Shown here one piece after another: positions 40,495-50,134 of a stretch of DNA of 64,000 nt. Source of the stretch: Prorocentrum cordatum (lineage: Eukaryota; Sar; Dinophyceae; Prorocentrales; Prorocentraceae). The number at the start of each line of letters is the position of its first letter. Position 1 is the first letter of the stretch. The notes beneath the pieces are model-generated. The model was not told the origin of the DNA and did no database searches. It saw only the letters and a program-made list of their open reading frames with translations. The translations under genes and the position numbers were made by a program. The stretch covers positions 281,377 to 345,376 of the forward strand of contig CAUYUJ010005025.1 of assembly GCA_963575745.1 (NCBI GenBank), read 5' to 3'.

Positions 40495-40577
40495 GGGCCA
40501 CGAGGTCCGCCGGCTTGACGACGCCCACGAACGCGCGCCCGCCCCCTCACTCTTATCCGCAATTGCGGGGTGCTACG
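40495..40577 (+). mobile_element. 3'-end remnant of a LINE-B-type element
   Basis: CGCCCCCTCACTCTTATCCG then CAATTGCGGGGTGCTACGT matches the LINE-B 3' end (reverse complement of 23,160-23,225) and is immediately followed by (CATA)n, as expected for a LINE 3' junction. Nothing upstream resembles ORF2; it is a severely 5'-truncated copy. Confidence 0.6.
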
Positions 40578-41165
40578 TACATACATACATACATACATAC
40601 ATGCATGCATGCATGACTGCATGACTGCATACATGCATGCATACATACATCCATACATACATGCATGCATACATACATACATACACACATACATGCCTAC
40701 ATATCTACATACATATATGAATGTATACATACATACATACATACCTACCTATATATACATGCATAAGTACATGTATACAAACACACGCATCTATAGATGT
40801 ATGCATACATACATGCATGCATGTATGCATACATACATGCATACATTCATATATACAAACATGCATGCATGCGTGTATGCATGTATGCATACAAACATAC
40901 ACACACGTATACACATATATGTGTATGCAAACATGCATGCATGCACCCATGCATACCATAGCGGAACACATCATGTCATGTTGTAGTATGACATATCATA
41001 GCACACCATGGCATACCTTACCGTGCCATGCCAAACCATACTAATACACAACAAACATGCGCATATACATACATCTGTACATACACACATGCAACTATAC
41101 ATACATACTTACACATACATGCACATATGCATGCATGCATGCATACATGCAAGCACACACACATA
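40577..41165. repeat. (CATA)n/(CATG)n microsatellite
   Basis: About 0.6 kb of CATA/CATG/CACA steps, with a degraded stretch at 40,955-41,050 (CATACCATAGCGG and similar). Confidence 0.95.
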
Positions 41166-41323
41166 TGAATGAATGAGCTTCGGATGGGTATAATGTGTTA
41201 GTGCCGTCACGCACATGTTTCCCCTTTCCATCGTCTCTTCTGGGTCAAAATCCCATGACTCAGCTCTGAGACTGAGCAGGTGCTGGCCCACCCGCGGCAG
41301 GGGCCACCTCCATATCTGAATAT

Positions 41324-42532
41324 ATGTCCCCTCCTGGACACGACTCCAACGACGATGGCCCCAGCCTCTGGTGGGCACTGGCTTGGCTGGGCAAGGGCCT
41401 CGCGCTGGCAGCGCTGTTGTGGCGCGGAGCGTTGAAGGCCGACACGGGCCGAGCAGCAGTGACGAAGGCGCTCTGGGGGCTGCTGGTCGTCGTGGCGACG
41501 CTGCTGGCCTCATGGTGGCGGGCGGGGTTCGGCTTCGGGTGCGGCTTGTCGGCCGAGAGCGAGGGGCTCGCCGAGCTGCGGCGCCGCCTCGCCGCGCTCG
41601 AGGTGACCTCGCCCGCCGAGCCCGCAGCCCCAGGCGCGGAGGCGCCCGAGGAGCCGCCGCCCGCTGGGCTCCCGCCCCTGCCGCCCCCCGCGGCTGCGCC
41701 CTTCGCACTCGGAGCTGCTAGCCCAGTGCTGCCGCGGGGCCGCCCCACGTGGGGGATGGCGGCAAGGGGGCTTGGCGGCCGTCGCCCACGGCGCGGAGGT
41801 GGGAGAGCCCATCTCGGCGGAGATGAGCCCCAGCGGGCCCGCGGCCGCGCCCCCACAGTTGGGCGGAGGCGGGGCCCCTGCGAGCTGGGCGCAGGGCCCG
41901 CCCGCCCCGCGCTGAACCCGACGGCGGCCTGCGCTCAGAGGCTGAGAACAGAGTTGGACCTCCTCGCCAACGCGCTGCCGCCCGACCCGTGGTGGGGCAT
42001 GCGCTTCAGGAGGAAGGTCGCGGAGCTCGAGGCGTCGGGCGCACTGGACGCCTGCATCCTCGCTGCGCTGCAGGCCCGCGGGTACGTCGGCGCTGGCACT
42101 GCGGGAACTCCCGACCCCGACGCCCTCCGCGCGCTGCTGAAGGGTTTCGAGTCGGCCTCGGCGGGTGACTTCGCGGGGGGCTACAAAAATGGTGGCCTGG
42201 CGGCCAGCAGCAATGTTGACGCCTGGGCCCACAGCCCCCTCCCAGAGTTCCACCGGGCGGCGGGCGAGATCCATCGCAACATCAGGAGCGCGGGCACCAC
42301 GTCAGTGCGGCACTGGCTGCAGGAATACCACGCGGGGTCCAAGCACGGCGCGGTGTGGCAGCACCTGTTGGCGATGGCGACCGCGGTGGACTTCGCAGTG
42401 GGCGGCGTCGCCTCGGACCAGGAGCTGCACCATCGCCTGAATGACGACGACCAGCTCGAGCTGGCCCCGAGACATTTGCCCGCGCACGAATACGAGCAGC
42501 GGACGAAGGACTACGTCGGAGGGGCCGCTTGA
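41324..42532 (+). CDS. Gag-like ORF of a dinoflagellate retroelement, two hydrophobic segments
   Basis: 402 aa from ATG 41,324 to TGA. The N-terminus has two Trp-flanked hydrophobic stretches that could span membrane (WALAWLGKGLALAALLW, about 17-33, and ALWGLLVVVATLLASWW, about 50-66). A short helical segment (GLAELRRRLAALEV) and a Pro/Ala-rich region (about 95-150) follow, then a basic Arg/Gly-rich part. The C-terminal domain of about 190 residues (LRTELDLLANALPPDPWWGM.. to EYEQRTKDYVGGAA) is the best-conserved looking part. A basic tail follows immediately in the +2 frame at 42,529, and RT and methyltransferase-like blocks follow further down. I therefore read it as the gag-like first gene of a retroelement. 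A host membrane protein is the alternative. Confidence 0.55.
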   Translation: MSPPGHDSNDDGPSLWWALAWLGKGLALAALLWRGALKADTGRAAVTKALWGLLVVVATLLASWWRAGFGFGCGLSAESEGLAELRRRLAALEVTSPAEPAAPGAEAPEEPPPAGLPPLPPPAAAPFALGAASPVLPRGRPTWGMAARGLGGRRPRRGGGRAHLGGDEPQRARGRAPTVGRRRGPCELGAGPARPALNPTAACAQRLRTELDLLANALPPDPWWGMRFRRKVAELEASGALDACILAALQARGYVGAGTAGTPDPDALRALLKGFESASAGDFAGGYKNGGLAASSNVDAWAHSPLPEFHRAAGEIHRNIRSAGTTSVRHWLQEYHAGSKHGAVWQHLLAMATAVDFAVGGVASDQELHHRLNDDDQLELAPRHLPAHEYEQRTKDYVGGAA

Positions 42533-42732
42533 GGGCGGTGGCTGCTCCAGGGAGTGCGATATATCTAGCCCCAAATTGGAAGATATTAGAAGCTACGCTA
42601 CACTCTAAGTTAGAACATCAACGAGAAGAACGAGTACACGCTGAGCTGCGTCGACGCGGCAAGGGAGGACACAGCGAACCGTCCAAGAGCGACCCGAAAT
42701 GCCGCTCGAAGGGCGGGGGCAGGTCCTCCTGA
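42529..42732 (+). pseudogene. Basic tail of the gag-like protein, shifted frame
   Basis: Continues the preceding ORF in another frame with YLAPNWKILEATLHSKLEHQ, REERVHAELRRRGKGGHSEP and a Lys/Ser/Gly-rich end, typical of nucleic-acid-binding gag tails. There is no ATG here, so a frameshift (mutation or recoding) at about 42,520 is likely. The bases at 42,558-42,640 are clearly AT-richer than the neighbouring sequence. Confidence 0.45.
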
Positions 42733-43138
42733 CCCACCGACCCGGGGGGGCGATCTCGGCTGCCAGGGATCGCTCCGTCTCAACCCGTTCGACGGCTGCA
42801 TGTGCCAGGAGAAGGCTCGACTCAGGGAGTTGCGTCGGCGGCCGACCTCACCTCGCGCAGACTCCCACCTCCTTCGAGACCAACCTGAGCCGCAAGGACG
42901 AGTTCCCGAGCTTGGGGGAGGTGGTGAGCGCCTTCGAGACGCGAGCCAACTGCACGCCGATCCGAACCTTGCCGACGCCGCCGGTCTCAGCATCAACGCC
43001 GGGTCGCATTCGGCAGCGAGAGGCGCATCGACGGCTTATCTGTAATAAGGCGAATCAGATCATTGAGAGCACCAGTGCCACATATGCCAGCTCATTAAGA
43101 CGATCAGCTCGTGGCGGAGCGCGCGCTGTGGATCGACG

Positions 43139-43686
43139 ATGAGATGGCTCCGCCACGGGGCTGGCTCAGCTGCGAGCGGTGAAGCTTGCTCTGGAGTCGG
43201 TTCACGTTCGCCGGCCCGAGAGGGCGACGGGCGCGCAGGCGCCACGGCACCCCTTCAAGCTGAGCGAGGACTCTTGCGGGGGGCGAAGAAGATGGCAGCG
43301 CGTGCGACCTTCGAGGATGGCCGCATCGACGAGGTCGGCACCGCCAGAGTGGCCAACATGATGGACGCTCTCCCCCCCGAGGAGACCGCCTTCTACCGCG
43401 ACGAGGACCGCGCGGTCGGTTGGACAGGAAAGTCGCACATTACAATGGGCGAGCTCGAGTAGCACTGCGGCTTCGTCGGAGGTCCGGAGAGTGAGTGGGT
43501 CAAGTACCTGCGCCGCGCTGACCTACCTCGTCATCTCTGGGCGATCCGCACCCATGACCAGGTTCGAGCTGTGAATGGCGTGAGCGCGTTGCGCAAGAAG
43601 GACCCGGCGAAGTTGAGGAAGCCGATCACGGCCGCGCCCGCGAACTACGCGTGGCTCGACGCGCGCGGCCGGGAGGGCCATGTCTA
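43139..43686 (+). pseudogene. RT-associated block of the 41-45 kb element, one in-frame stop
   Basis: One frame runs from 43,139 to the TAG at 43,684-43,686, broken by TAG at 43,460. It contains ARVANMMDALPPEETAFY and, after the stop, the stretch VRAVNGVSALRKKDPAKLRK and PANYAWLDARGREGHV. This resembles the segment preceding RT motif A in dinoflagellate retroelements (KK..G..RK....ANY). Assignment is by resemblance recalled from that family and is moderate. Confidence 0.45.
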
Positions 43687-43782
43687 GGCCCACTCTGGGC
43701 GCGACGCGCGCGCGTGGCGGGGAGGGGGGGAGGGGCGGGGGGCGCTCCCGGCCAACTCTGGGCCCGGACCCCGCCCCCTACG

Positions 43783-44000
43783 CTGCGAGGTGCGACGAGT
43801 CGAACGCCTTCTCTTCCATCGTAGCGCCCGAGTGGATGCGGCCGTGGATGGCCACGCCCGCCGCCTCGGCGTCGCTGGCGCGCAGCCCCCTGCCCTTCGC
43901 GCTGGCGTCGTCAGCGGACTTCGAGCCCATCTTCCCGCGCTGCACTCGGCTGCCCATGCACGCCGTGATGTCGATTAACGCGCGCGCGCGCTGGGACGCG
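43783..44000 (+). pseudogene. RT palm motifs A/B fragment
   Basis: The blocks RCDESNAFSSIVAPEWMRPW (motif A-like, Asp within CDESNAF) and RLPMHAVMSINARA (motif B-like) occur about 150 bases apart, partly in shifted frames. They fit an RT palm of the same element as the gag-like ORF. Motif C is not seen in this stretch. Confidence 0.4.
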
Positions 44001-44005
44001 CACTG

Positions 44006-44677
44006 GTGGGCAGCTCGAGACTGGCTGCCCCAGGGCCGCCGCCCGCGCAGGAGCTGGACGAGACAGTGGATGTTCCAGATCAAGAATGGGTTCACCAGCA
44101 ACGTCGGAGGCGCGGCGCGGGGCCGCTCGGCGCAGATCTGTCAGTGGAGGAGTTTGCGGAGCACGTGCGCATGCTGAATCGGCTCGGCGAGAGAGCGACG
44201 TTTGTCTTGCATGTCTTCGCTGGTCAGCGGCGCAAGGACGACGCGCAGCAGTGCGTGGATCAGAACGGCGACCAGCACGGGCACAAGGTCTTTGGTTTTA
44301 GCGTGGGCCTCGCCTTCGACCGGAGGTGGGTCTTGATTGGCCCTCACGCGGTCGCCCCGATGCTGCAGCTGGCCCCCCAGGGGCGCATCGACGCGGTCCT
44401 GTTCGGGCCGCCGCGCGCGACCTGGAGCAGCGCGCGGTTCCGTCCTGGCGGGCCGCCGCCGCTCCGGTCGAGGCGGGGGCTGCTGGGCCTGGCGACCCTG
44501 ACGGCGGGGCAGCAGCAAAGGGTGACTGAAGCCAACGTGCCCCCGTTTCATTTTCTCGGGCTGCGTGAGGCCGCGCGTGCCCAGGGAGGGGCTTTTTTGG
44601 TCGAGCACCCTGCTGACCCTGGGCGCGGCCCCTACCCCATCGAACTGGGCCCTGGACGAAGTCCAAGGCCTAGCTGA
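44006..44677 (+). pseudogene. C5-DNA-methyltransferase-like domain in a retroelement
   Basis: A frame open for 223 codons but lacking an ATG at its start (GTG at 44,006). The order of blocks suits a DCM-fold methyltransferase: ATFVLHVFAGQ (motif I-like, about 64-74), KVFGFSVGLAFDRRWVL (motif II-like, 94-110), RIDAVLFGPPRATWSSARF (motif IV-like, GPPR at 134-137) and GGAFLVEHPADPG (motif VI-like, E200-H201-P202). In active C5 methyltransferases motif IV is PPC, the Cys being the nucleophile; here it is PPR, so activity would be lost in this copy. The frame ends in ELGPGRSPRPS, and related sequence (LYGTLPDQVFATRRL) continues out of frame to about 44,860. Confidence 0.5.
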
Positions 44678-44959
44678 GCGCGTGGGGGTCTGTGATCGAA
44701 CTAGACCGGTGTATGTCTGGGGGTGTGGCCCAGAAGCTCACTGGCACCCTCTCCACCCTCCTTGGGATTGCCGAGGGCGAAATCAGATGTGATGGGCGCC
44801 GCGAGCATGGCAAATTATACGGCACGCTCCCCGATCAGGTGTTTGCGACGCGCAGGCTCTAGACGCATCCTCCGGATTTCGACATCTTTATTGTACTATG
44901 CGTGGTACTTACCTTTGTGGCAACGGGCGAGGGCGGTCGTGGGGCGGGGGGGCGGAGGC

Positions 44960-46293
44960 GCACGGCCTCGCGCGGCCTGATGACATCGAACTGGGGCCCG
45001 TCGCCCGGGGGCCGCCTGGGGGGGGCCCTGTACGTGCTCAACGCGCTGTGCGGCCGAAGATGCCGCGTGCGTTTGCGTGAACGGGACGCAGCTGGGCACG
45101 CGCACGTGGACGGCGGCATCTGCGTGCTGGCCCATGCGAGGGGCCGACGGCCCTCCCCGCCTGCCTGCGACGAGGCGATGACCCGCCTCGCCACGGCCTG
45201 GGAGGAGGTGGGCCCCGTGGTCCCGGAGAGGGTCGAGGCAGACGTCTCCGCCGAAGTGAGGGCCACCAGTGCCTGGCCGACCCGCCCGCGCTCTCGGTGG
45301 ACCCCGCGCGCGGCGCCCTGCTGCAGGACGGCCTCGGCTGGCTGCTGGAGGTGGCGCGGGTGGACATCGAGCTGCTGAGGGGGGTCGCGGGCGCGTGGGT
45401 CTGGGGGGCGCTGCTGAGGCGCGAGCACCTCTCGATCCCACGCGCGATCTTCAAGTTCATGGATCATTTAGGGGCGCGTCGCCCCCTGGCGGCCGTCGGC
45501 CCGCCGAGAGGCGCGCGTCATGCAGTGGCTGGTGCCCGCCATGAGGGCCGTCCCGGGCGCGCCCGCTGCCCCCCTTGTTCCCCCCCGCCGACGCCGAGGG
45601 CGTCAACGGCTTCGACCGCGGGGGCTACGGCGTAGTGGCCATGGTGGTGGACGTCGACCTGGAGGTGGAGCTGATCCTGGCGGGGGCTCGCCCCGGGCAT
45701 GCCGCGTCTTGCCTGAGCGGGCGCGTCTCGCATCTGACTCGTGGATCGGGGGATCGCCGGCCGCGCTCCCGTGTCCAAGGTGCCGCGCCGTCTGCTGGGG
45801 GCTCGGGGCCTCGTCCTGGGCCGCGCTGGGCGCTGGGAGGTGGGAGCGCCCCGACCATGTCGCGCTCGGGGAGGGCCGGGCTGCCCTGCGGGCGTTCGCC
45901 AGAGCGGCCGCCTGTCCTGGCCCCCACGGGCACCTCGTCGCCAATTTGGAGGACAACGAGACCCTTCTGGCCGCCATGGCCAAGGGTCGCTCAGCAGCGC
46001 CAGCGCTTAACCGATTTCTGCGACGGCGAGCAGGCTTGTGTCTCGCCGCTGGCATCGGCTACCTCCTACCGTGGGTGGACACAAAGCACCAAGCAACATA
46101 CTGGCAATCACGACATCGTGGTCGCTGGTATGGGGCGCGGCTAATATGTGCTGACTCGCGAAAGATGTTTATAAATCTAGATAGCTGCGTCTTGACACTT
46201 GCTCACTTCGCGTTGAAAACTGGCGCATTCAAGCGCAAGTTTGGAGATGCCTGCTTCTGGGTCATGCTGAGCGGGCTGGCTGGCTTAAATTAG
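44960..46293 (+). pseudogene. RT C-terminal and RNase H-like region of a retroelement, frameshifted
   Basis: Several frames carry ordered blocks. GHAHVDGGICVLAHARG (45,094-45,143) looks like RT motif C with the second Asp changed to Gly. The others are LLQDGLGWLLEVARVDIELL and AWVWGALLRREHLSIPRAIF (45,318-45,465), VNGFDRGGYGVVAMVVDV (45,599-45,652), EDNETLLAAMAKGRSAAPAL (45,951-46,010) and GYLLPWVDTKHQ (46,059-46,092). The last two resemble an RNase H module (DNE..; WV.T..Q..D). At least three frameshifts are needed to join them. The final frame ends at 46,293. It could be the 3' half of the 41-45 kb element or a second element inserted after it. Confidence 0.5.
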
Positions 46294-47078
46294 ATCCTCC
46301 CCTGGAGCGCATCAATCCAGTTGACCACAATGTCCGACCCGTGAAGGTAACGGACAGCATGCTCAAGCGATTTGTGTCACAGACGTGCCACGGGAAGCGG
46401 ACTCCCCGTACTGACGTAGAACAGCATCTATTCTAGATCGGCTGCACGTGTTGAACATTGCAGCATGCCGCTGCCAGCAAACAGCGAGAAGAAATGTTCA
46501 GGAAACGCACCGAATGGCATAACGTGCTAATGACCACCATCCCCATTGAGCCGTCCTTGCAGCTTGCCTTGACACAGAGTTGGATGTAGTGGGTGCACGA
46601 TTGTTTGAAGGTGACGGGTGTCCAGGCCTGACAGCCGCAGGATTATCTCTCGTACTGGCTGTCGCACAGGTGATGAGGTGATGTGAGAAAAAAGCTTGCG
46701 CCCCCACATCCGCTGAACCATCTTATGTACGAATGCCGTTGCCGATGAAATTTGCCCCACCCATGGCCAGAAGAAACACCACGGGGTAGCATGGTATGAT
46801 GCCGCACCTCGGTCGAAGGGAAAAACAAACCCTTGTCGCGAGCATGCGCAATCATTGAATGTTCCCTTGGGGTTTTAGTGAAAGCCTACGTCTGTGGATT
46901 GCCGAAGCTGCGGCCGCAGCAGACTATGTGCGAAGCACGTTTGTCTCGAATCAAACGCGATCCCCCACGCGCGTGAACATTTTCAGCGTTGTCATCGAAG
47001 TCCAGTGGTATCATACAGACAGGGGAATGTTTTGTTTATGAGTTTCTCGGGAGGGTCTCCTGGACATCGGGGAACGCG
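46294..47078. other. No gene recognised
   Basis: AT-richer than the flanking retroelement. Short frames on both strands carry no known motif. Confidence 0.45.
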
Positions 47079-47215
47079 CCTTCTCAGAAGCTTCGGAAGG
47101 CCCCCGGCTTTCTGAGAAGGTTTCTGAATTTCCCCGCAGACAGAAAGAAATGTGTCAGAAGGCGCGAGGGCTTCTGAGAAGTTTCGCCGCCTTCTGAGAA
47201 GGCCTTCTCCTTTTC
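47079..47215. repeat. CTTCTGAGAAG palindromic repeats
   Basis: At least five occurrences of CTTCTGAGAAG or CCTTCTCAGAAG within 130 bases; the motif is self-complementary. A similar cluster (CTTCTGAGAAGG, CTTCTAAGAAG twice) is at 56,896-56,978 in the other retroelement. Confidence 0.7.
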
Positions 47216-47477
47216 ACTTCCCCCCTTCGCTCGCCGCCAAATTGTGCCATCGGGGTGGCCATCTTGGGCTACGTGGGATAATCTTGGCCGCTCGCTGCGT
47301 GTCGGGGGGCGCGGTGCGCCAGGCTGGCTGACGAGGAGAAGCCTGCCGATCGGTCCAACATGGTAGGTTCGTGTCGCGTCGAGGCGGCGGCGCGACCCTG
47401 GCGCAGGCGTTCAAGGTTGAACTCTTCGGGAGCCTTGAGACGGGGGTCGATGCAAAGGGGGGTCAGCCAGAGCGTCC

Positions 47478-47662
47478 GACCTTGCAGGATCCTGCAGTGC
47501 CTGGGTCGCATTGGCCCAGGCTTGGGCGCAGGATCCCGCAGGGTCTTGCAGGATCTTCCGCATTGACCCGGGTTTGGGTGCAGGATCTTGCAGGATTTCG
47601 CAGGATTCTGCAAGGATTGACTGACCCGGGTCTGGATTGACCAGGGTCAGAAGATCCCCGAT
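47478..47662. repeat. Degenerate GCAGGATCTT repeats
   Basis: Steps of TTGCAGGATCTTGCAGGATT and GACCCGGGTTTGGGTGC, with TTGACTGACCCGGGTCTGGA at the end. Confidence 0.7.
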
Positions 47663-47833
47663 GAACTCCGCCAGTGGCTCAGAGACCGCCTACGTCGAAC
47701 CATCCGCGCTGACAGGGCAGCCGCGATCGTTCGAGGTCGAGCCATCCGCGCGGCGTCGGAAACCAGCGCCGACGTCACGACACGAGCTCGCCGCACGAAG
47801 ATCTCAGGGCCTCAGGGACAGCGGCGGGGGGGC

Positions 47834-47876
47834 TCGATGCCACCCCCACGACACAGGCTCGTGGGGGTGGCATCGA
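47834..47876. other. Perfect 18-bp hairpin
   Basis: TCGATGCCACCCCCACGA pairs perfectly with TCGTGGGGGTGGCATCGA around the 7-base loop CACAGGC. There is no U-run and no adjacent gene. Confidence 0.85.
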
Positions 47877-48044
47877 CCCCCAATCGCCCGTGCGTGGCCC
47901 GCAATGCAGGGCCCGCCCCGCCCAAGCACGTGCGGGGATTGACCTCCTCGGGGGCCCAGCTCCGAGCTCTCGGCGACGCATCGGCGATTCTGGCGCGGCG
48001 TATCCCCCTCTCCTGAGCCGGCCGCCCTCATGTTCCCCTCAATG

Positions 48045-48445
48045 TTCTCGGCGCGAGCGACATGGGCACGGAAAGAATGGGTACCCCAGATTTCGTAATA
48101 AAGGGAGGGGGGTCTCATTTCGGGGGGGGTCCCTTCCAGGCTATCTTGGAGGGCCTGGGGGGGTCTGGGGACGACGTTTTGGAGGGTTCTCCCACGGGGG
48201 GGGGTCTGAAATGGCTTGTCTTGGAGGGTCCAGACCCCCTCCCTTTTATCACGAAATCTGGAGTACCATGCCCAGCAGCGGTTCCTGTTCATTTTGAGCG
48301 CGGCTCGCTGTCGGTGCCGCCGCGGCTCGTGTACATCTTAGACAGGAGGCCGCCTGCCCAACAGCGGCGGCTGTTGGTTTGGGACAAGCTATGTTGTTGG
48401 GCATCGTGCCCATTTTTTCCGTACCCATTTCTGGCGTCCAAATGT
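48045..48445. mobile_element. MITE, GCCCAACAGC family, copy 3, interrupted by another MITE
   Basis: The outer arms CACGGAAAGAATGG (left) and CCATTTTTTCCGTACCC (right), plus the shared interior TTCATTTTGAGCGCGGCTCG, GAGGCCGCCTGCCCAACAGC and GGGACAAGCTATGTTGTTGG, identify the family. The left arm is split at 48,079 by a 188-bp insertion and resumes with CATGCCCAGCAGCGG. Confidence 0.75.
48080..48267. mobile_element. Nested MITE with GGTAC(C/T)CCAGATTTCGT termini
   Basis: Left GGTACCCCAGATTTCGTAAT and reverse-complemented right GGTACTCCAGATTTCGTGAT match at 18 of 20 bases; the match continues through AAAGGGAGGGGG. The element is non-coding and G-rich in its left half, and sits inside the left arm of the host MITE, so it is younger. 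Confidence 0.8.
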
Positions 48446-48654
48446 TTTTTTTCCGCTAAGCCGTCGTGTTTTTCTGCACCGCCTGGATCTGAAAGGAGGA
48501 GGAGGAGGAGGAGGAAGCGCTGCTCAGAGGCCTTCAGCATTCGAGCCCCGACACTGTTTCGCACAGACAGTGTGTGCTCGTGCATGGTGGCCTGTACCGC
48601 CGTGGGCGTGATTATTGTCTCTCTTTACCAGGTCAGCCTGGGCCCAGATCTGAA

Positions 48655-49470
48655 TTCAGGTCTGGAGGCGTGTCGATGACTGGGGAGTGATCGAGCATGT
48701 GCGTGTTGTCAAGATGCGGGCGCACAGCTCGAGCGCGCAGGTGCAAGCTGGCCTGGTGTCTTCTCTCCAGAAAGCTGGCAATGCCTTAGCAGATGAATGG
48801 GCCCAGTGGCAGTGCAGTCGCTCGCGCATGCTTGGAGGCCATTCGTGAAGCTTGGCGTGCCAGGGCTCAGGTGCTGAAGCGGTGGGCCTCCTGGGTCGCA
48901 CCCATTGGGTCTATCATGGCTGACGGTGATGCACTGTTCGCTACGGACATGATTAAGCCTGCTCGTGCTGCGAATTTGCATCGCGTGCCTGCTCCCAAGG
49001 TGCCGACGCCGCCGCCCACGTCGGTGCCACCCGTTCTCTCGAGGGCCAATCTCGCCTGTGTTCGAGCTGCCTCCAACAGAGAGGCGAGCCAGCATGTCAT
49101 TCACCCATTCCAAGTGATCGTGGGTGGTGGTCGGCGTGCGCGGTGTGCAGCGTGCTGCGTGCGTGGGCGTGGAGGAACGCAGGCGACTGCTCGTCTCCCA
49201 GTTGCCTGCAGGGGGTCGCCGCCTGCGGGGTCTTGAGGCTTCGGGGTCCTGTCCAACCTGGCCAGGTCCCCAGCCTTGTTCATGGTGGGCAAGTCTGGAG
49301 GCTCCTCGTGGCCCCGTTCTGGTCGGCGGACCCCGTCCGTGCGGGTGAGACTCACCCGAGAGTGCTGTTGCTCGCTCGGCAGGCTCAGTACCTCGGAGGC
49401 GCCACCCGCCTCTGGCTTCGGCCACGCGGTGGCGCAAGTGGCCTGTGACGCGGACCACGAGCTCCCGCCG
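48655..49470 (+). pseudogene. LINE ORF2 3' remnant: RNase H C-terminal block
   Basis: One frame reads VWRRVDDWGVIEHVRVVKMR, AHSSSAQVQAGLVSSLQK and AGNALADEWAQW (about 48,659-48,803). The His-rich strand, N-x2-AD motif and spacing match the last part of a LINE RNase H (catalytic Asp in LAD). Downstream, Cys-containing sequence (for example RCAACC at 49,140-49,160) may be a zinc knuckle but is frame-broken. It is on the plus strand and has no RT upstream; a MITE lies just 5'. It is probably a fragment of a LINE-A-like element. Confidence 0.5.
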
Positions 49471-49479
49471 GCTTGGGTC

Positions 49480-49690
49480 GAGGAGGAGGAGGGGGAGGAG
49501 GAGGAGGAGGAGGAGGAGGAGGAGGAGGAGGAGGAGGAGGAGGAGGTCGAGGAGGCGGAGGAGGAGGAGGAGGAGGTAGGAGCGAGGAGGAGGAGGAGGG
49601 AGGAGGAGGAGGGAGGGTGGAGTGGGTGGTGGGGTGGGAGGGAGGGAGGGAGGAGGGAGGGAGGGAGGGAGGGAGGGAGGAGGAGGCTTC
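49480..49690. repeat. (GAG)n/(GGGA)n microsatellite
   Basis: GAG triplets, then GGGAGGGAGGGA steps at 49,640-49,680. Confidence 0.95.
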
Positions 49691-49933
49691 CCCCACGAGC
49701 GTTGCCCCGTGACATCGCCCCGAGCCGGCCCGCGCGGGCGCCGGCGCGAGGAGCTCTGCACCACGATCGTCCAGGCAGCCGCCCCCGGGCGCCACCTCGC
49801 CCGGCGCGCCGCGCCGTGCGGCCTCCTCCTCGTACGGCCCTGCCTGCGCCTGCTGCCCGCTGCGGCCCGAGGGCCGGGCTCGGTGCCGTTCTAGATGACT
49901 GCCTGTACAGCTCTCCTGACCTTGGCGGACAGC

Positions 49934-49985
49934 AGTTTTTTTTTTTTTTTTTTTTTTTTTTTTGTTTTTTTTCTTTTTTTTTTGT

Positions 49986-50052
<67 letters not shown>

Positions 50053-50134
50053 TGTTTTTTTTTTTTTTTTTTTTTTTTTTGTTTTTCTACTTTTAATTTT
50101 TTTTTTTTTTTTTTTTTTTTATTTTTTTTTTGAG
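49934..50134. repeat. About 200-bp poly-T tract (poly-A on the minus strand)
   Basis: Almost pure T with isolated G, C and A. On the minus strand an AATAAA (50,164-50,169) lies a few tens of bases before the A-run, so the tract could be the tail of a minus-strand retroposed transcript. No ORF was recognised upstream of it (50,135-50,460). Confidence 0.85.

Noticed and set aside
38292-40616. 774-codon plus-strand frame
   Set aside because: Composed of CTC, CATA, CGACCCACC and GAG repeats plus MITE sequence; no protein-like segment.
47214-47660. Small plus-strand frames as host genes
   Set aside because: They consist of GCAGGATC repeats and show no conserved domain or spliced structure.
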